40,111 bases of DNA, taken from NCBI RefSeq assembly GCF_000278725.1, contig NZ_ALCA01000034.1:1-40111 (forward strand). The letters are read 5' to 3'. This document shows, piece by piece, positions 7,029 to 15,255 of the stretch. Position 1 is the first letter of the stretch; the number at the start of each line of letters is the position of its first letter. The notes beneath the pieces were generated by a model, which had not been told where the DNA came from, did not search any database, and saw nothing but the letters and a program-made list of their open reading frames with translations. This stretch comes from Actinomyces sp. ICM47. Lineage in GTDB: Bacteria > Actinomycetota > Actinomycetes > Actinomycetales > Actinomycetaceae. Made by a program: the position numbers and the translations under genes.

Positions 7029-8996
7029 GTGGCATCTCATAAGCGACGCCCCGTGCGCGCGCTCGTGACGCTCACCGTCGCCATCGTGGCGGCGTGCGCG
7101 GCGCTGGCGTTGGGGCATTTCACCAAGGGCGTATCACCGTACCCCGACCTGGCCCTCGACCTGAAGGGCGGCACCCAGCTGATCCTGACTCCGACCGTGA
7201 CGGCCGGGGGACAGCGTGAGATCACTGACGACGACATTACGCAGGCGATCTCGATTATTCGTAATCGTATCGACGCCTCCGGTGTGTCCGAGTCCGAGAT
7301 CTCCTCGATGGGCAACTCGAATATCATGGTGTCGATCCCAGGCACCCCCTCGCAGGAGCAGCTGGACCTGATCCGTGCCTCCTCGCAGATGAACTTCCGC
7401 CCCGTGCTGCGCATGGGACTGGCGCAGACGAACGCGCCGGTCCAGGACACCACCGCGCAGTCCGGTGACGCCAGCGCGACGGATACTCAGTCGGGCGCTA
7501 CCACCCAGTCGGGTGAGGTCACCGCGCAGTCCGGTGAGGACGCCCAGTCGGGCCAGGCCGCCACCGTGGCGTCGCAGTCGGGCGCTGCCGCCGAAGCATC
7601 GCAGCCGGGCCAGACCGAGCTGCGTTCGACCGCCGTTGACCCGGCGGTCGCGATGAGCTTTGCCGACAAGAACGGCGACGGTGTCCTCTCGGATACTCCG
7701 GCTGAGGACCCCGAGAATGCTTCCTCCCTTAAGTGGGAGACCGAGCAAGTCCTGTACGACTTCCTGACCCTCGATTGCTCGGCGTCCGCTGACGTCAAGC
7801 GCGTCGAAGGTCCCGCTGACAAGCCGTACGCCGCCTGTGACGATTCCGGCCGAATCAAGTACATCCTTGGCCCCGTCACAGTTCCCGGCTCGGACCTGAA
7901 GTCGGCGACCGCGGGCCTGGTTCGCACCCAGACGGGCGGATCGACCGGCGCATGGTCCGTGTCCCTCCAGTTCAACAATGACGGTGCCGAGAAGTTCAAG
8001 GAGAGCTCTGAGATTCTCTACGGCTTCCACGATTCGGACCCCGAGGCTGGCGGCAACGGCGGCGCGGGCACCCCTGACCGTAACCACTTCGCCGTCGTCT
8101 TGGACGGGACGGTCATCACGGCTCCGTCGATGAATTCGATCATCCCGACCGGACAGGCCGAGATCACGGGTAACTTCACTGCCGCGACCTCGCGTACGCT
8201 TGCTAACCAGCTGAGCTTTGGCTCGCTGCCGCTGAACTTCGAGGTTGAGTCCGAGCAGCAGATCTCTGCGACGATCGGTACCGATCACCTGACGGTTGGT
8301 CTGTGGGCCGCCGTGATCGGCTTCCTGCTCGTTATTCTCTATCTGATCTGGCAGTACCGCGGCCTGGCGATTATTTCGGCTGGTTCGCTCGTTGTCGCCT
8401 CGATCATCACCTACCTGGTGATCACGCTGCTGTCGTGGTGGATGGGATACCGCTTGTCCCTGGCTGGTGTCGCCGGCCTGATCATGGCCATCGGCGTCAC
8501 GACCGACTCGTTCATCGTCTACTTCGAGCGTGTCCGTGACGAGGTCCGCGATGGACGCCCGCTGCGCGCCGCCGTCGAAGAGGGCTGGGATCGCGCCAAG
8601 CGCACGATTCTGGTCTCCGACGCGGTCAACCTGGTCGCCGCTGTCGTGCTCTATCTGCTCGCCGTGGGTGGCGTTCAGGGCTTCGCGTTTACCCTGGGCG
8701 TCACGACTGTCATCGACATCGCCGTGATCTTCCTGTTCACCCACCCGATGATGGAGCTGCTCATCCGCATGCGCTTCTTCGGTGAGGGCCACAAATTCTC
8801 GGGCCTTGATCCCGAGCACCTGGGCGCGAAGAATGCCCTCGTGTACGCCGGGCGCGGTCGCGTCGTCGTGCGCGGTGAATCCGAGGCGAAGGCTACGAAG
8901 GACGAGGCTGGGGATGGTCTGTCGATCGCCGAGCGTCGCCGTGCGGCGCGTCTGGCGGCGCAGAATGCGTCCGCGGCGCAGGAAGAGGAGAACTGA
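7029..8996 (+). CDS. secD: Protein-export membrane protein SecD
   Basis: A 655-residue subunit of the proton-driven SecDF complex that helps pull proteins out of the Sec channel. TM1 (VRALVTLTVAIVAACAALAL) is followed by DLALDLKGGTQL, the large extracytoplasmic domain, and five more membrane helices from about residue 420 including GVTTDSFIVYFERVRDEVR, which holds the conserved Asp and Arg. Unusually, residues about 143-190 are a low-complexity insert with six QSG motifs plus one QPG, inside the extracytoplasmic region. The GTG start has GGAAAG 7 nt upstream. secF begins 1 nt after the stop. Confidence 0.96.
   Translation: MASHKRRPVRALVTLTVAIVAACAALALGHFTKGVSPYPDLALDLKGGTQLILTPTVTAGGQREITDDDITQAISIIRNRIDASGVSESEISSMGNSNIMVSIPGTPSQEQLDLIRASSQMNFRPVLRMGLAQTNAPVQDTTAQSGDASATDTQSGATTQSGEVTAQSGEDAQSGQAATVASQSGAAAEASQPGQTELRSTAVDPAVAMSFADKNGDGVLSDTPAEDPENASSLKWETEQVLYDFLTLDCSASADVKRVEGPADKPYAACDDSGRIKYILGPVTVPGSDLKSATAGLVRTQTGGSTGAWSVSLQFNNDGAEKFKESSEILYGFHDSDPEAGGNGGAGTPDRNHFAVVLDGTVITAPSMNSIIPTGQAEITGNFTAATSRTLANQLSFGSLPLNFEVESEQQISATIGTDHLTVGLWAAVIGFLLVILYLIWQYRGLAIISAGSLVVASIITYLVITLLSWWMGYRLSLAGVAGLIMAIGVTTDSFIVYFERVRDEVRDGRPLRAAVEEGWDRAKRTILVSDAVNLVAAVVLYLLAVGGVQGFAFTLGVTTVIDIAVIFLFTHPMMELLIRMRFFGEGHKFSGLDPEHLGAKNALVYAGRGRVVVRGESEAKATKDEAGDGLSIAERRRAARLAAQNASAAQEEEN
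7457..7620 (+). repeat. QSG-motif repeat region inside secD
   Basis: The trimer CAG-TC(C/G)-GG(T/C/G) recurs six times in about 50 codons, separated by Ala/Thr/Glu-rich spacers of irregular length. It encodes a probably disordered, exported loop. Confidence 0.7.
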
Positions 8997-8997
8997 C

Positions 8998-10086
8998 ATG
9001 ATGAGTTTTGCTCAGTGGGGCAACGCCCTGTACTCCGGCGAGAAGTCCTACGCCGTCGTTCCCAATCGTAAGACGTTCGTCGGCCTGGCTGCCTCGGTCC
9101 TCGTGATCGGTTTTGCGCTGGTCGCGATCATGGGGCTGAACCGCTCGATCGAGTTCACAGGTGGTTCCCAGTTCGACGTTGCTCACGTGAGCGACCAGAG
9201 CGAGTCCTTCGCATCGCGCACGGTGGCCGACACCGGCCTCGTCGAAGGTGCTTCGAAGGTGACCCGCGTCGGAAGCGACTCCGTACGCATCCAGACCACG
9301 TCGCTGGATTCTGCGACGACGGCACAGGTGCGTGACGCTCTGGCAAGCGCCTACGGCGTTGATCCGTCCTCGGTTCAGTCCTCCTCGATCGGTCCCTCGT
9401 GGGGTTCCTCGGTGACGACGAAGGCCGCTCAGTCGCTCGTCATCTTCATGGCCCTCGTGGCCTTGCTGATGACCGTGTACTTCCGTTCGTGGCGGATGGC
9501 AGTGTCTGCGCTCCTCGCGCTCGTGCACGACATCGCGGTGACGGTCGGCGTCTTTGCGATCCTGCAGGTTGAGGTCTCGCCCGCCACCGTCATCGGCTTC
9601 CTGACGATTCTGGGCTACTCGCTCTATGACACCGTCGTCGTCTTCGACAAGGTGCGCGAGCTGACCGCGGACGTCTACGATCAGAAGCACTACACCTTCG
9701 CCGAGTACGTCAACCTCGCGGTCAACCAGACGATGGTTCGCTCCATCAACACCTCGGTTGTGGCGCTTCTCCCCGTCGGTGCGATCCTTATCATCGGTTC
9801 TGTGGCCCTGGGGCCGGGTACGCTGGTGGATATCTCGCTGGCGCTGTTCATCGGCATGATCGCGGGTACCTACTCGTCGATCTTCATCGCCTCCCCGCTC
9901 CTCGTCACCTTCCAGGAGCTGTCGAACACCACCCGCGAGCACAACGCGGCAGTCGCGTACGAGCGCGAACACCGCCACGCCACCGACGAGGCCTCGCCCG
10001 CGAAAGCCGTTAAGGTGGCTCCGATTAAGCCCGGCAAGCGCCTGGGCAACGAGAATCAGCCTCAGAGGAAGAAGACTCATCGATGA
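8998..10086 (+). CDS. secF: Protein-export membrane protein SecF
   Basis: A 362-residue partner of SecD. TM1 (about residues 23-43) is followed by the family motif NRSIEFTGGSQFDV, an extracytoplasmic P1-like domain, and five membrane helices with LGYSLYDTVVVFDKVRE in the middle. The C-terminal tail is cytoplasmic and basic. The first of two consecutive ATGs (8998, 9001) was chosen because AGGAG ends 7 nt before it. An in-frame upstream extension into secD exists but is only secD read in another frame. The stop overlaps the apt start (ATGA). Confidence 0.96.
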   Translation: MMSFAQWGNALYSGEKSYAVVPNRKTFVGLAASVLVIGFALVAIMGLNRSIEFTGGSQFDVAHVSDQSESFASRTVADTGLVEGASKVTRVGSDSVRIQTTSLDSATTAQVRDALASAYGVDPSSVQSSSIGPSWGSSVTTKAAQSLVIFMALVALLMTVYFRSWRMAVSALLALVHDIAVTVGVFAILQVEVSPATVIGFLTILGYSLYDTVVVFDKVRELTADVYDQKHYTFAEYVNLAVNQTMVRSINTSVVALLPVGAILIIGSVALGPGTLVDISLALFIGMIAGTYSSIFIASPLLVTFQELSNTTREHNAAVAYEREHRHATDEASPAKAVKVAPIKPGKRLGNENQPQRKKTHR

Positions 10087-10622
10087 TCGGCGAACTCGGC
10101 GACCGCATCGCCACTCTCGTGCAGGACAACCTGGTCGAGATCCCGGACTTTCCCGAGCCGGGCGTTCTATTCCGCGACATTACCGGCCTGTTCGCGAACG
10201 GACCCGCGTTCAAGGAACTTGTGGAGTTGATCGGCGCGCGCTACGCGGGCCGCATCGACGCGGTAGCTGGCCTGGAATCGCGCGGCTTCATCCTCGGTGC
10301 CCCCGTGGCCGCCGAGTTGGGCCTGGGCATGCTGACGATCCGCAAGGCTGGCAAGCTGCCCGGTGAGGTCATCGGTGTCGACTACTCGCTCGAGTACGGC
10401 AGCGCCCGCATGGAGATCCGTCCGCAGTCGGTCCGCGAGGGTCAGCGCGTTCTCATCATTGATGACGTTTTGGCGACGGGTGGCACCGCGCGTGCGGCAG
10501 TCGATCTCCTCAATCAGTGTGGTGCCTCGGTCGAGGCCCTCGCTGTCCTGATGGAGCTCGACGGTCTCAACGGTCGTAGCAAGCTCGACGGCGTGACGGT
10601 GGAAACCGCACTGCACGTCTGA
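10083..10622 (+). CDS. apt: Adenine phosphoribosyltransferase
   Basis: A 179-residue purine salvage enzyme converting adenine and PRPP to AMP. The PRPP-binding motif is VLIIDDVLATGGTARAA; the N-terminal IPDFPEPGVLFRDITGLF and GLESRGFILGAPVA are typical. It overlaps secF by 4 nt. secDF-apt-rel is a conserved actinobacterial order. A strong hairpin follows the stop. Confidence 0.97.
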   Translation: MIGELGDRIATLVQDNLVEIPDFPEPGVLFRDITGLFANGPAFKELVELIGARYAGRIDAVAGLESRGFILGAPVAAELGLGMLTIRKAGKLPGEVIGVDYSLEYGSARMEIRPQSVREGQRVLIIDDVLATGGTARAAVDLLNQCGASVEALAVLMELDGLNGRSKLDGVTVETALHV

Positions 10623-10640
10623 GCGACCAACTCATAGAGA

Positions 10641-10681
10641 CGAGCGGGTCCCGGGATCGTCACGATCCCCGGACCCGCTCG
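10641..10681 (+). terminator. Hairpin terminator after apt
   Basis: A 19-bp stem with one mismatch and a 3-nt loop (TCA), arms 10641-10659 and 10663-10681, starting CGAGCGGGTCC. Only a weak T-containing stretch (TTCGTC) follows, as is common in high-GC terminators. It separates the sec-apt transcript from the rel promoter. Confidence 0.75.
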
Positions 10682-10689
10682 TTCGTCGC

Positions 10690-10695
10690 TATCAT
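10690..10695 (+). promoter_or_regulatory. -10 element for a leaderless rel transcript
   Basis: TATCAT ends 6 nt before the rel ATG, and no Shine-Dalgarno sequence precedes that ATG. The predicted start site coincides with the start codon. Confidence 0.55.
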
Positions 10696-10701
10696 TGGTT
10701 C

Positions 10702-13002
10702 ATGAGCAGCGACGACACGACTTCAGGGGCCGCATTGCCCGCGGCCGTCTCCCGAGTGCGCTCCGGCCTCGTGTGGTTCGGGTCCCGTGGACGCGCCACG
10801 ATCCCCGAGATTGAGCCGCTTGTGCGGGCTCTGCGCGCGAATCATCCGAAGGCGGATATCAGCGTGGTGGAGCGGGCCTACCGCAAGGCTGAAGAATGCC
10901 ACCGTGGGCAAATGCGCAAGTCTGGCGAGCCGTATATCACCCATCCGGTGGCCGTAGCGACGATCCTTGCCGAGATGGGAATGACGACCCCGACGCTGGT
11001 TGCTGCACTGCTGCATGACACCGTGGAAGACACGGACTACACGCTCGAGGAACTGACCGCCGACTTCGGTGAACCCATCGCGAATCTGGTCGACGGCGTC
11101 ACCAAGCTCGACAAGGTCCGCTATGGAGCTGCTGCTCAGTCCGAGACGCTGCGCAAGATGCTCGTCGCCATGAGCCGCGACATCCGCGTGCTGCTCATTA
11201 AGCTGGCCGATCGCATCCATAACGCCCGCACGTGGCGTTTCGTTCCGGCCAAGTCGGCGGCGAAGAAGGCGCAGGAGACGCTGGAGATCTACGCGCCGCT
11301 GGCTCACCGCCTCGGTATGAACATGGTCAAGTGGGAACTCGAGGAGCTTTCCTTCAAGACCCTGTATCCGGAAATCTACGAGGAGATTGACCGCCTCGTT
11401 GCGGAGAGGGCCCCTCAGCGTGAAGAGTACCTGCGTGACGTCATCGACCAGATCGAAGAGGATCTGCGCCGCTCGGGTACGAAGGGCACGGTCAGTGGTC
11501 GCCCGAAGAGCCACTATTCGATCTACCAGAAGATGATTGTGCGAGGCAAGGCTTTCAACGAGGTCTTCGACCTGGTCGCCGTGCGTGTGCTGGTGGACTC
11601 GATCAAGGACTGCTATGGCGTTCTCGGCGCCCTGCACGGTCGGTGGAACCCGATCCCGGGCCGCTTCAAAGACTACATCGCGATGCCCAAGTTCAACCTC
11701 TACCAGTCGCTGCACACGACAGTCATTGGTCCAGGCGGCAAGCCGGTGGAGATCCAGATTCGCACGTATGACATGCACGAGCGCGCGGAACACGGTGTCG
11801 CCGCGCACTGGAAGTACAAGCAGAACCCGAACGCCACGAGTGGCGACTCGGATCGCATGAGTTCGGAGGAGCAGGCGAACTGGCTGCGCGCCCTCGTTGA
11901 GATGGAGCGCGAGACGGGTGATCCGGAGGAGTTCCTGGATTCGCTGCGCTACGAGATCGCCGGGGACGAGGTGTACGTCTTCACCCCGAAGGGTGAGGTC
12001 ATCGTCCTGCCAGCCCGTGCGACTCCGGTTGACTTCGCCTACGCGGTGCACACCGAGGTCGGTCACCGCACGGTTGGCGCGAAGGTGAACGGGCGCCTCG
12101 TCGCCCTCGACACGCGCTTGGAGTCGGGTGAGACGGTCGAGGTCGTGACCTCGAAGTCGGATAAGGCTGGACCGTCACGCGACTGGCTGGCGTTTGTCGC
12201 CTCGCCGCGTGCTCGCTCGAAAATTAAGGCGTGGTTCTCGAAGGAGCGCCGCGAGGAGGCCATCGAGTCGGGCAAGGAAGCGCTCGCTCGCACGATGCGT
12301 AAGCAGAACCTTCCGCTGCAGCGGCTCATGAATCATGAGTCGATCCTGTCGGTTGCGACGTCGTTTGGATACCCGGACGTGTCGGGCCTGTACGCGGCGG
12401 TGGGCGACGGGCATATTTCGGCGCAGAACGTCGTCAACCGGCTCATGGACAACCTGGGTGGGGGAGACGGCACCGAGGAGACGCTCTCCGAGGGCGTGAC
12501 CCCGGGTTCTACGAAGCCCCGTTCGCAAGCGTCGGGCGACGCGGCCATTACTGTGGCGGGTCTGAGTCCGAACGAAATCTGGGTGAAGCTCGCGAAGTGC
12601 TGTACGCCCGTTCCGGGTGACGAGATTGTCGCTTTCATTACGCGAGGCCAGGGGGTGTCCGTGCACCGCAGGACCTGTGCAAACGCGGTGCGCCTGGCTC
12701 AGCTTCAGCCCGAACGTTTCGTCGACGTGTCGTGGAACGCCGAGGGTATGACAGCTCCGTTCCGTGTCCAGATCGAGGTGCGCGCGCTTGACCGCGGCGG
12801 TCTGCTCTCGGACCTGACCCGGGTCCTGTCGGATTATCGTGTCAATATTCTGGCCGCAGCCCTGAAGACGGATGGCGACCAGGTGGCTTCCGGAAACTTC
12901 TCTTTCGAGCTGGCGGACCTGGGGCACCTGAACGCGGTCCTGTCGGCGCTGCGCCGGGTCGACGGGGTCTTTGAGGCGGTTCGGATCGGCTCCGACGCTT
13001 AG
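10702..13002 (+). CDS. rel: Bifunctional (p)ppGpp synthetase/hydrolase Rel
   Basis: A 766-residue RelA/SpoT homologue controlling the stringent response. Order: HD hydrolase domain with ALLHDTVEDTDY (about 100-112), synthetase domain with RPKSHYSIYQKM, GRFKDYIAMPK and YQSLHTTVIG (about 270-345), TGS domain (VYVFTPKGEVIVLPARATPVDFAYAVHTEVG written in parts around 422-475), conserved Cys pair KCCTPVPGDE (about 632), and a C-terminal ACT domain from about 690. The HDxxED motif and synthetase residues are present, so both activities are expected, as in single-Rel actinobacteria. The start has no ribosome site but is 6 nt from a -10 element. Confidence 0.97.
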   Translation: MSSDDTTSGAALPAAVSRVRSGLVWFGSRGRATIPEIEPLVRALRANHPKADISVVERAYRKAEECHRGQMRKSGEPYITHPVAVATILAEMGMTTPTLVAALLHDTVEDTDYTLEELTADFGEPIANLVDGVTKLDKVRYGAAAQSETLRKMLVAMSRDIRVLLIKLADRIHNARTWRFVPAKSAAKKAQETLEIYAPLAHRLGMNMVKWELEELSFKTLYPEIYEEIDRLVAERAPQREEYLRDVIDQIEEDLRRSGTKGTVSGRPKSHYSIYQKMIVRGKAFNEVFDLVAVRVLVDSIKDCYGVLGALHGRWNPIPGRFKDYIAMPKFNLYQSLHTTVIGPGGKPVEIQIRTYDMHERAEHGVAAHWKYKQNPNATSGDSDRMSSEEQANWLRALVEMERETGDPEEFLDSLRYEIAGDEVYVFTPKGEVIVLPARATPVDFAYAVHTEVGHRTVGAKVNGRLVALDTRLESGETVEVVTSKSDKAGPSRDWLAFVASPRARSKIKAWFSKERREEAIESGKEALARTMRKQNLPLQRLMNHESILSVATSFGYPDVSGLYAAVGDGHISAQNVVNRLMDNLGGGDGTEETLSEGVTPGSTKPRSQASGDAAITVAGLSPNEIWVKLAKCCTPVPGDEIVAFITRGQGVSVHRRTCANAVRLAQLQPERFVDVSWNAEGMTAPFRVQIEVRALDRGGLLSDLTRVLSDYRVNILAAALKTDGDQVASGNFSFELADLGHLNAVLSALRRVDGVFEAVRIGSDA

Positions 13003-13031
13003 ACGAGGTCGTGACACCCACGCGCTCACAT

Positions 13032-13064
13032 GGGACAGCGACGTGTTACATCCGTCCCCTTTTT
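13032..13064 (+). terminator. Weak terminator-like hairpin after rel
   Basis: GGGAC at 13032-13036 can pair with GTCCC at 13054-13058, followed by C and five Ts. The stem is short and the loop large, so this is only a candidate. Confidence 0.25.
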
Positions 13065-13091
13065 CGGTGTCGTACGCCCATTTTCCCGTTA

Positions 13092-13122
13092 GATGTGACA
13101 CACTAGCTTTGTGTGTCACATC
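13092..13122 (+). promoter_or_regulatory. Perfect inverted repeat overlapping a -10-like element
   Basis: Arms GATGTGACACAC (13092-13103) and GTGTGTCACATC (13111-13122) are perfectly complementary, 7 nt apart. The spacer carries TAGCTT, a possible -10, with TTTTCC 17 nt upstream. Related words (GTGACAC at 13011, TCACAT at 13026, GTGTTACATC at 13042) occur upstream. This looks like a repressor operator for the next gene; no known regulator matches with confidence. Confidence 0.5.
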
Positions 13123-13169
13123 GGCACACGACCGCGCCGGGCGTCAGCCCTCGTCCTAGAAGGAATATC

Positions 13170-14501
13170 GTGACCGAGACGTCGATTCCGACCAACGAAA
13201 CCACCCCCGAAGCCGTCACGGCTGCATCCGAGGAGACCACGGCCTCGACGATTCCCGCGTCGGAGCTGCCCGAGCACCCCTTCGCCCGCATCGGTGAGGA
13301 CGGGACCGTCTATGTCAAGGATGGAGACGAGGAACGCGTTATCGGCGGCTTCCCCGAGGGAATTCCCGCTTCGCCGTACGCTCTCTACGAGCGTCGCTAC
13401 GCCGACCTCGAGGCCACCATCAAGCTTTTTGAGGACCGCATGGCTCAGCTGAGTCCCCGCGACATCGACCAGACCCTGGCCACGTTGCGCGAGCAGGTTG
13501 CCTCCCCGAACGTCGTCGGTGACATCCCGGCTCTGCGCGCTCGCGTCGAGGCCGCCGCGAAGGCCGCCGAAGAACGCAAGGAGATCGCCCGCGAGGAGCG
13601 TAAGGCCGCCAAAGCTCAGGCTCTCGCAGACCGCACGGCCGTCGTTGAGCGCGCCGAGGCGATCGTTGCCCAGGATCCCGCCAAGACGCACTGGAAGCAG
13701 TCGGGCCAGACCCTGCGTGACCTGCTGGAAGAGTGGAAGACCCTGCAGCGTCGCGGCCCGCGCCTGGAAAAGGCCGTGGAGGACGAGCTGTGGAAGCGTT
13801 TCTCCTCTGCGCGCACCCAGTTCGACCGTCACCGCCGTCAGTTCTTCTCGCAGCTGGATCAGGCGCAGTCTGAGGCCAAGCGCGTCAAGGAAGCACTGAT
13901 CGCCGAGGCCGAGGCTCTGTCCTCCTCCGTCGATTGGTCGCGCACCTCGAGCGCTTACCGCGAGCTGATGAACCGGTGGAAGGCCGCCCCGCGCGCCTCC
14001 CGCAAGGAAGATGATGCCCTGTGGGCCCGCTTCCGCGCCGCTCAGCAGGTGTTCTTCGACGCCCGTCGCGCCAAGGACGAAGCCACGGATGCCGAGTATC
14101 GGGAGAACCTGGCCGCCAAGGAAGCAATCCTGGTTGACGCCGAAGCGATCCTGCCCGTGAAGGACATTGAGCGTGCCAAGGCTCAGCTGCGTCACATTCA
14201 GGACCGCTGGGAAGAGGTCGGTCGCGTGCCCTCCTCCGACCTGCACCGCATCGAAGGTCGCCTGCGTGCCGTCGAGGCCGCCGTGCGCGAAGCGGAAGAG
14301 AAGGAATGGCGCCGTACCAACCCCGAAACGCGCGCACGCGCTGCCGGCATGGTGGGACAGCTCGAAGAACAGATCACTCAGCTTGAGCGTTCCCTCGCTG
14401 ACGCCGAGGCTAAGGGCGACAACAAGGCTGCTTCCGCCGTGCGTGAGACCCTCGAGACCAAGCGCGCCTGGCTCGCGCAGATCTCCTCGTCCATGGAGTG
14501 A
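13170..14501 (+). CDS. DUF349 domain protein
   Basis: A 443-residue, mostly helical, highly charged protein. After an acidic Thr/Glu-rich N-terminus comes a beta-like segment (FARIGEDGTVYVKDGDEERVIG), then several DUF349 helical repeats with W-K/W-A signatures such as WKQSGQTLRDLLEEWKTL, SAYRELMNRWKAAPRASRKEDDALWARF (read in parts) and IQDRWEEVGRV. The last 60 residues are coiled-coil-like. DUF349 proteins are poorly understood and no enzyme activity is predicted. The GTG at 13170 was chosen for its AGAAGGA 5 nt upstream; an earlier in-frame GTG at 13113 lies within the inverted repeat. It sits between rel and a metallo-hydrolase. Confidence 0.85.
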   Translation: MTETSIPTNETTPEAVTAASEETTASTIPASELPEHPFARIGEDGTVYVKDGDEERVIGGFPEGIPASPYALYERRYADLEATIKLFEDRMAQLSPRDIDQTLATLREQVASPNVVGDIPALRARVEAAAKAAEERKEIAREERKAAKAQALADRTAVVERAEAIVAQDPAKTHWKQSGQTLRDLLEEWKTLQRRGPRLEKAVEDELWKRFSSARTQFDRHRRQFFSQLDQAQSEAKRVKEALIAEAEALSSSVDWSRTSSAYRELMNRWKAAPRASRKEDDALWARFRAAQQVFFDARRAKDEATDAEYRENLAAKEAILVDAEAILPVKDIERAKAQLRHIQDRWEEVGRVPSSDLHRIEGRLRAVEAAVREAEEKEWRRTNPETRARAAGMVGQLEEQITQLERSLADAEAKGDNKAASAVRETLETKRAWLAQISSSME

Positions 14502-14502
14502 C

Positions 14503-15222
14503 ATGCGCCTTCACGTTATTCCGTCGCCTTTCTACGCGGCAAATGGGCTTGTGCTCGTCCCTTCCGGGGCGGGCACAGCCCTTGTTGTTGACCCTTCCGC
14601 AGGCATCCAGCATCTGATCCGCGAAGTTCTTCAGACCGAAGGGGTGAACGTCGGCGCTGTCCTGCTCACACACGGTCACCCTGACCACGTGTGGGACGCC
14701 GCCGAAGTCTCCACGTGGGGCCTTGACGGAACCACCGTGCCCGTCTACCTGCCCGGCCCGGACATGTACCGCATGGATGACCCGGCCTCGTTCCTGCCGA
14801 TGCCCCTGCCTGACTTCGTGGGGGAGTGGGTCAAGCCCACCGACCTGCGTGAGATGCCCGCGGATTCGGTCGAGCTGACCCCCGGCGTGTGGGTTCGCAT
14901 GGTTCCCGCCCCCGGCCATACGGAGGGATCGGCGGTCTTCCTGGGGCACAGCCCCCTGGACATCCGTGTCAATAACCAGTCGTTCTACGCCAACGAGGAG
15001 TGCGTGCCGTGGGCGCTCAGCGCCGACGTCCTGTTCAAGGACAGCGTTGGACGCACCGACATGCCCGGTGGTGACGAAACGCAAATGCGTCACTCACTGC
15101 GTACTATTTCCAACGCGTTGGACCCGAACACGATCCTCGTCCCCGGCCACGGTCCGGCAACAACGATGGCCGATGAGATACGCTCCAACCAGTATTTGAT
15201 CCGCGCTCGCCGTATCGGCTAG
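14503..15222 (+). CDS. Metallo-beta-lactamase-fold hydrolase (glyoxalase II-like)
   Basis: A 239-residue MBL-fold protein. The zinc-binding motif is LLTHGHPDHVWD (HxHxDH), with a further His in VPAPGHTEGSAVF and another in LVPGHGPATTMADE near the C-terminus. The layout resembles hydroxyacylglutathione hydrolase-like proteins, which hydrolyse thioesters, but the substrate cannot be told from sequence. ATG 14503 lies 1 nt after the DUF349 stop, with GGAG 4 nt upstream. An MBL-fold gene just before hisS is common in actinobacteria. Confidence 0.9.
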   Translation: MRLHVIPSPFYAANGLVLVPSGAGTALVVDPSAGIQHLIREVLQTEGVNVGAVLLTHGHPDHVWDAAEVSTWGLDGTTVPVYLPGPDMYRMDDPASFLPMPLPDFVGEWVKPTDLREMPADSVELTPGVWVRMVPAPGHTEGSAVFLGHSPLDIRVNNQSFYANEECVPWALSADVLFKDSVGRTDMPGGDETQMRHSLRTISNALDPNTILVPGHGPATTMADEIRSNQYLIRARRIG

Positions 15223-15255
15223 CGTCGGTGCCGTTTGTTTGCGAAGGATTACGTC

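Noticed and set aside
7134..8999. 621-codon minus-strand frame opposite secD
   Set aside because: Shadow of secD with no recognisable domain or ribosome site.
13093..13121. CRP/GlxR-type site (TGTGA...TCACA)
   Set aside because: The half-sites are 17 nt apart instead of 6, so the known consensus does not fit.
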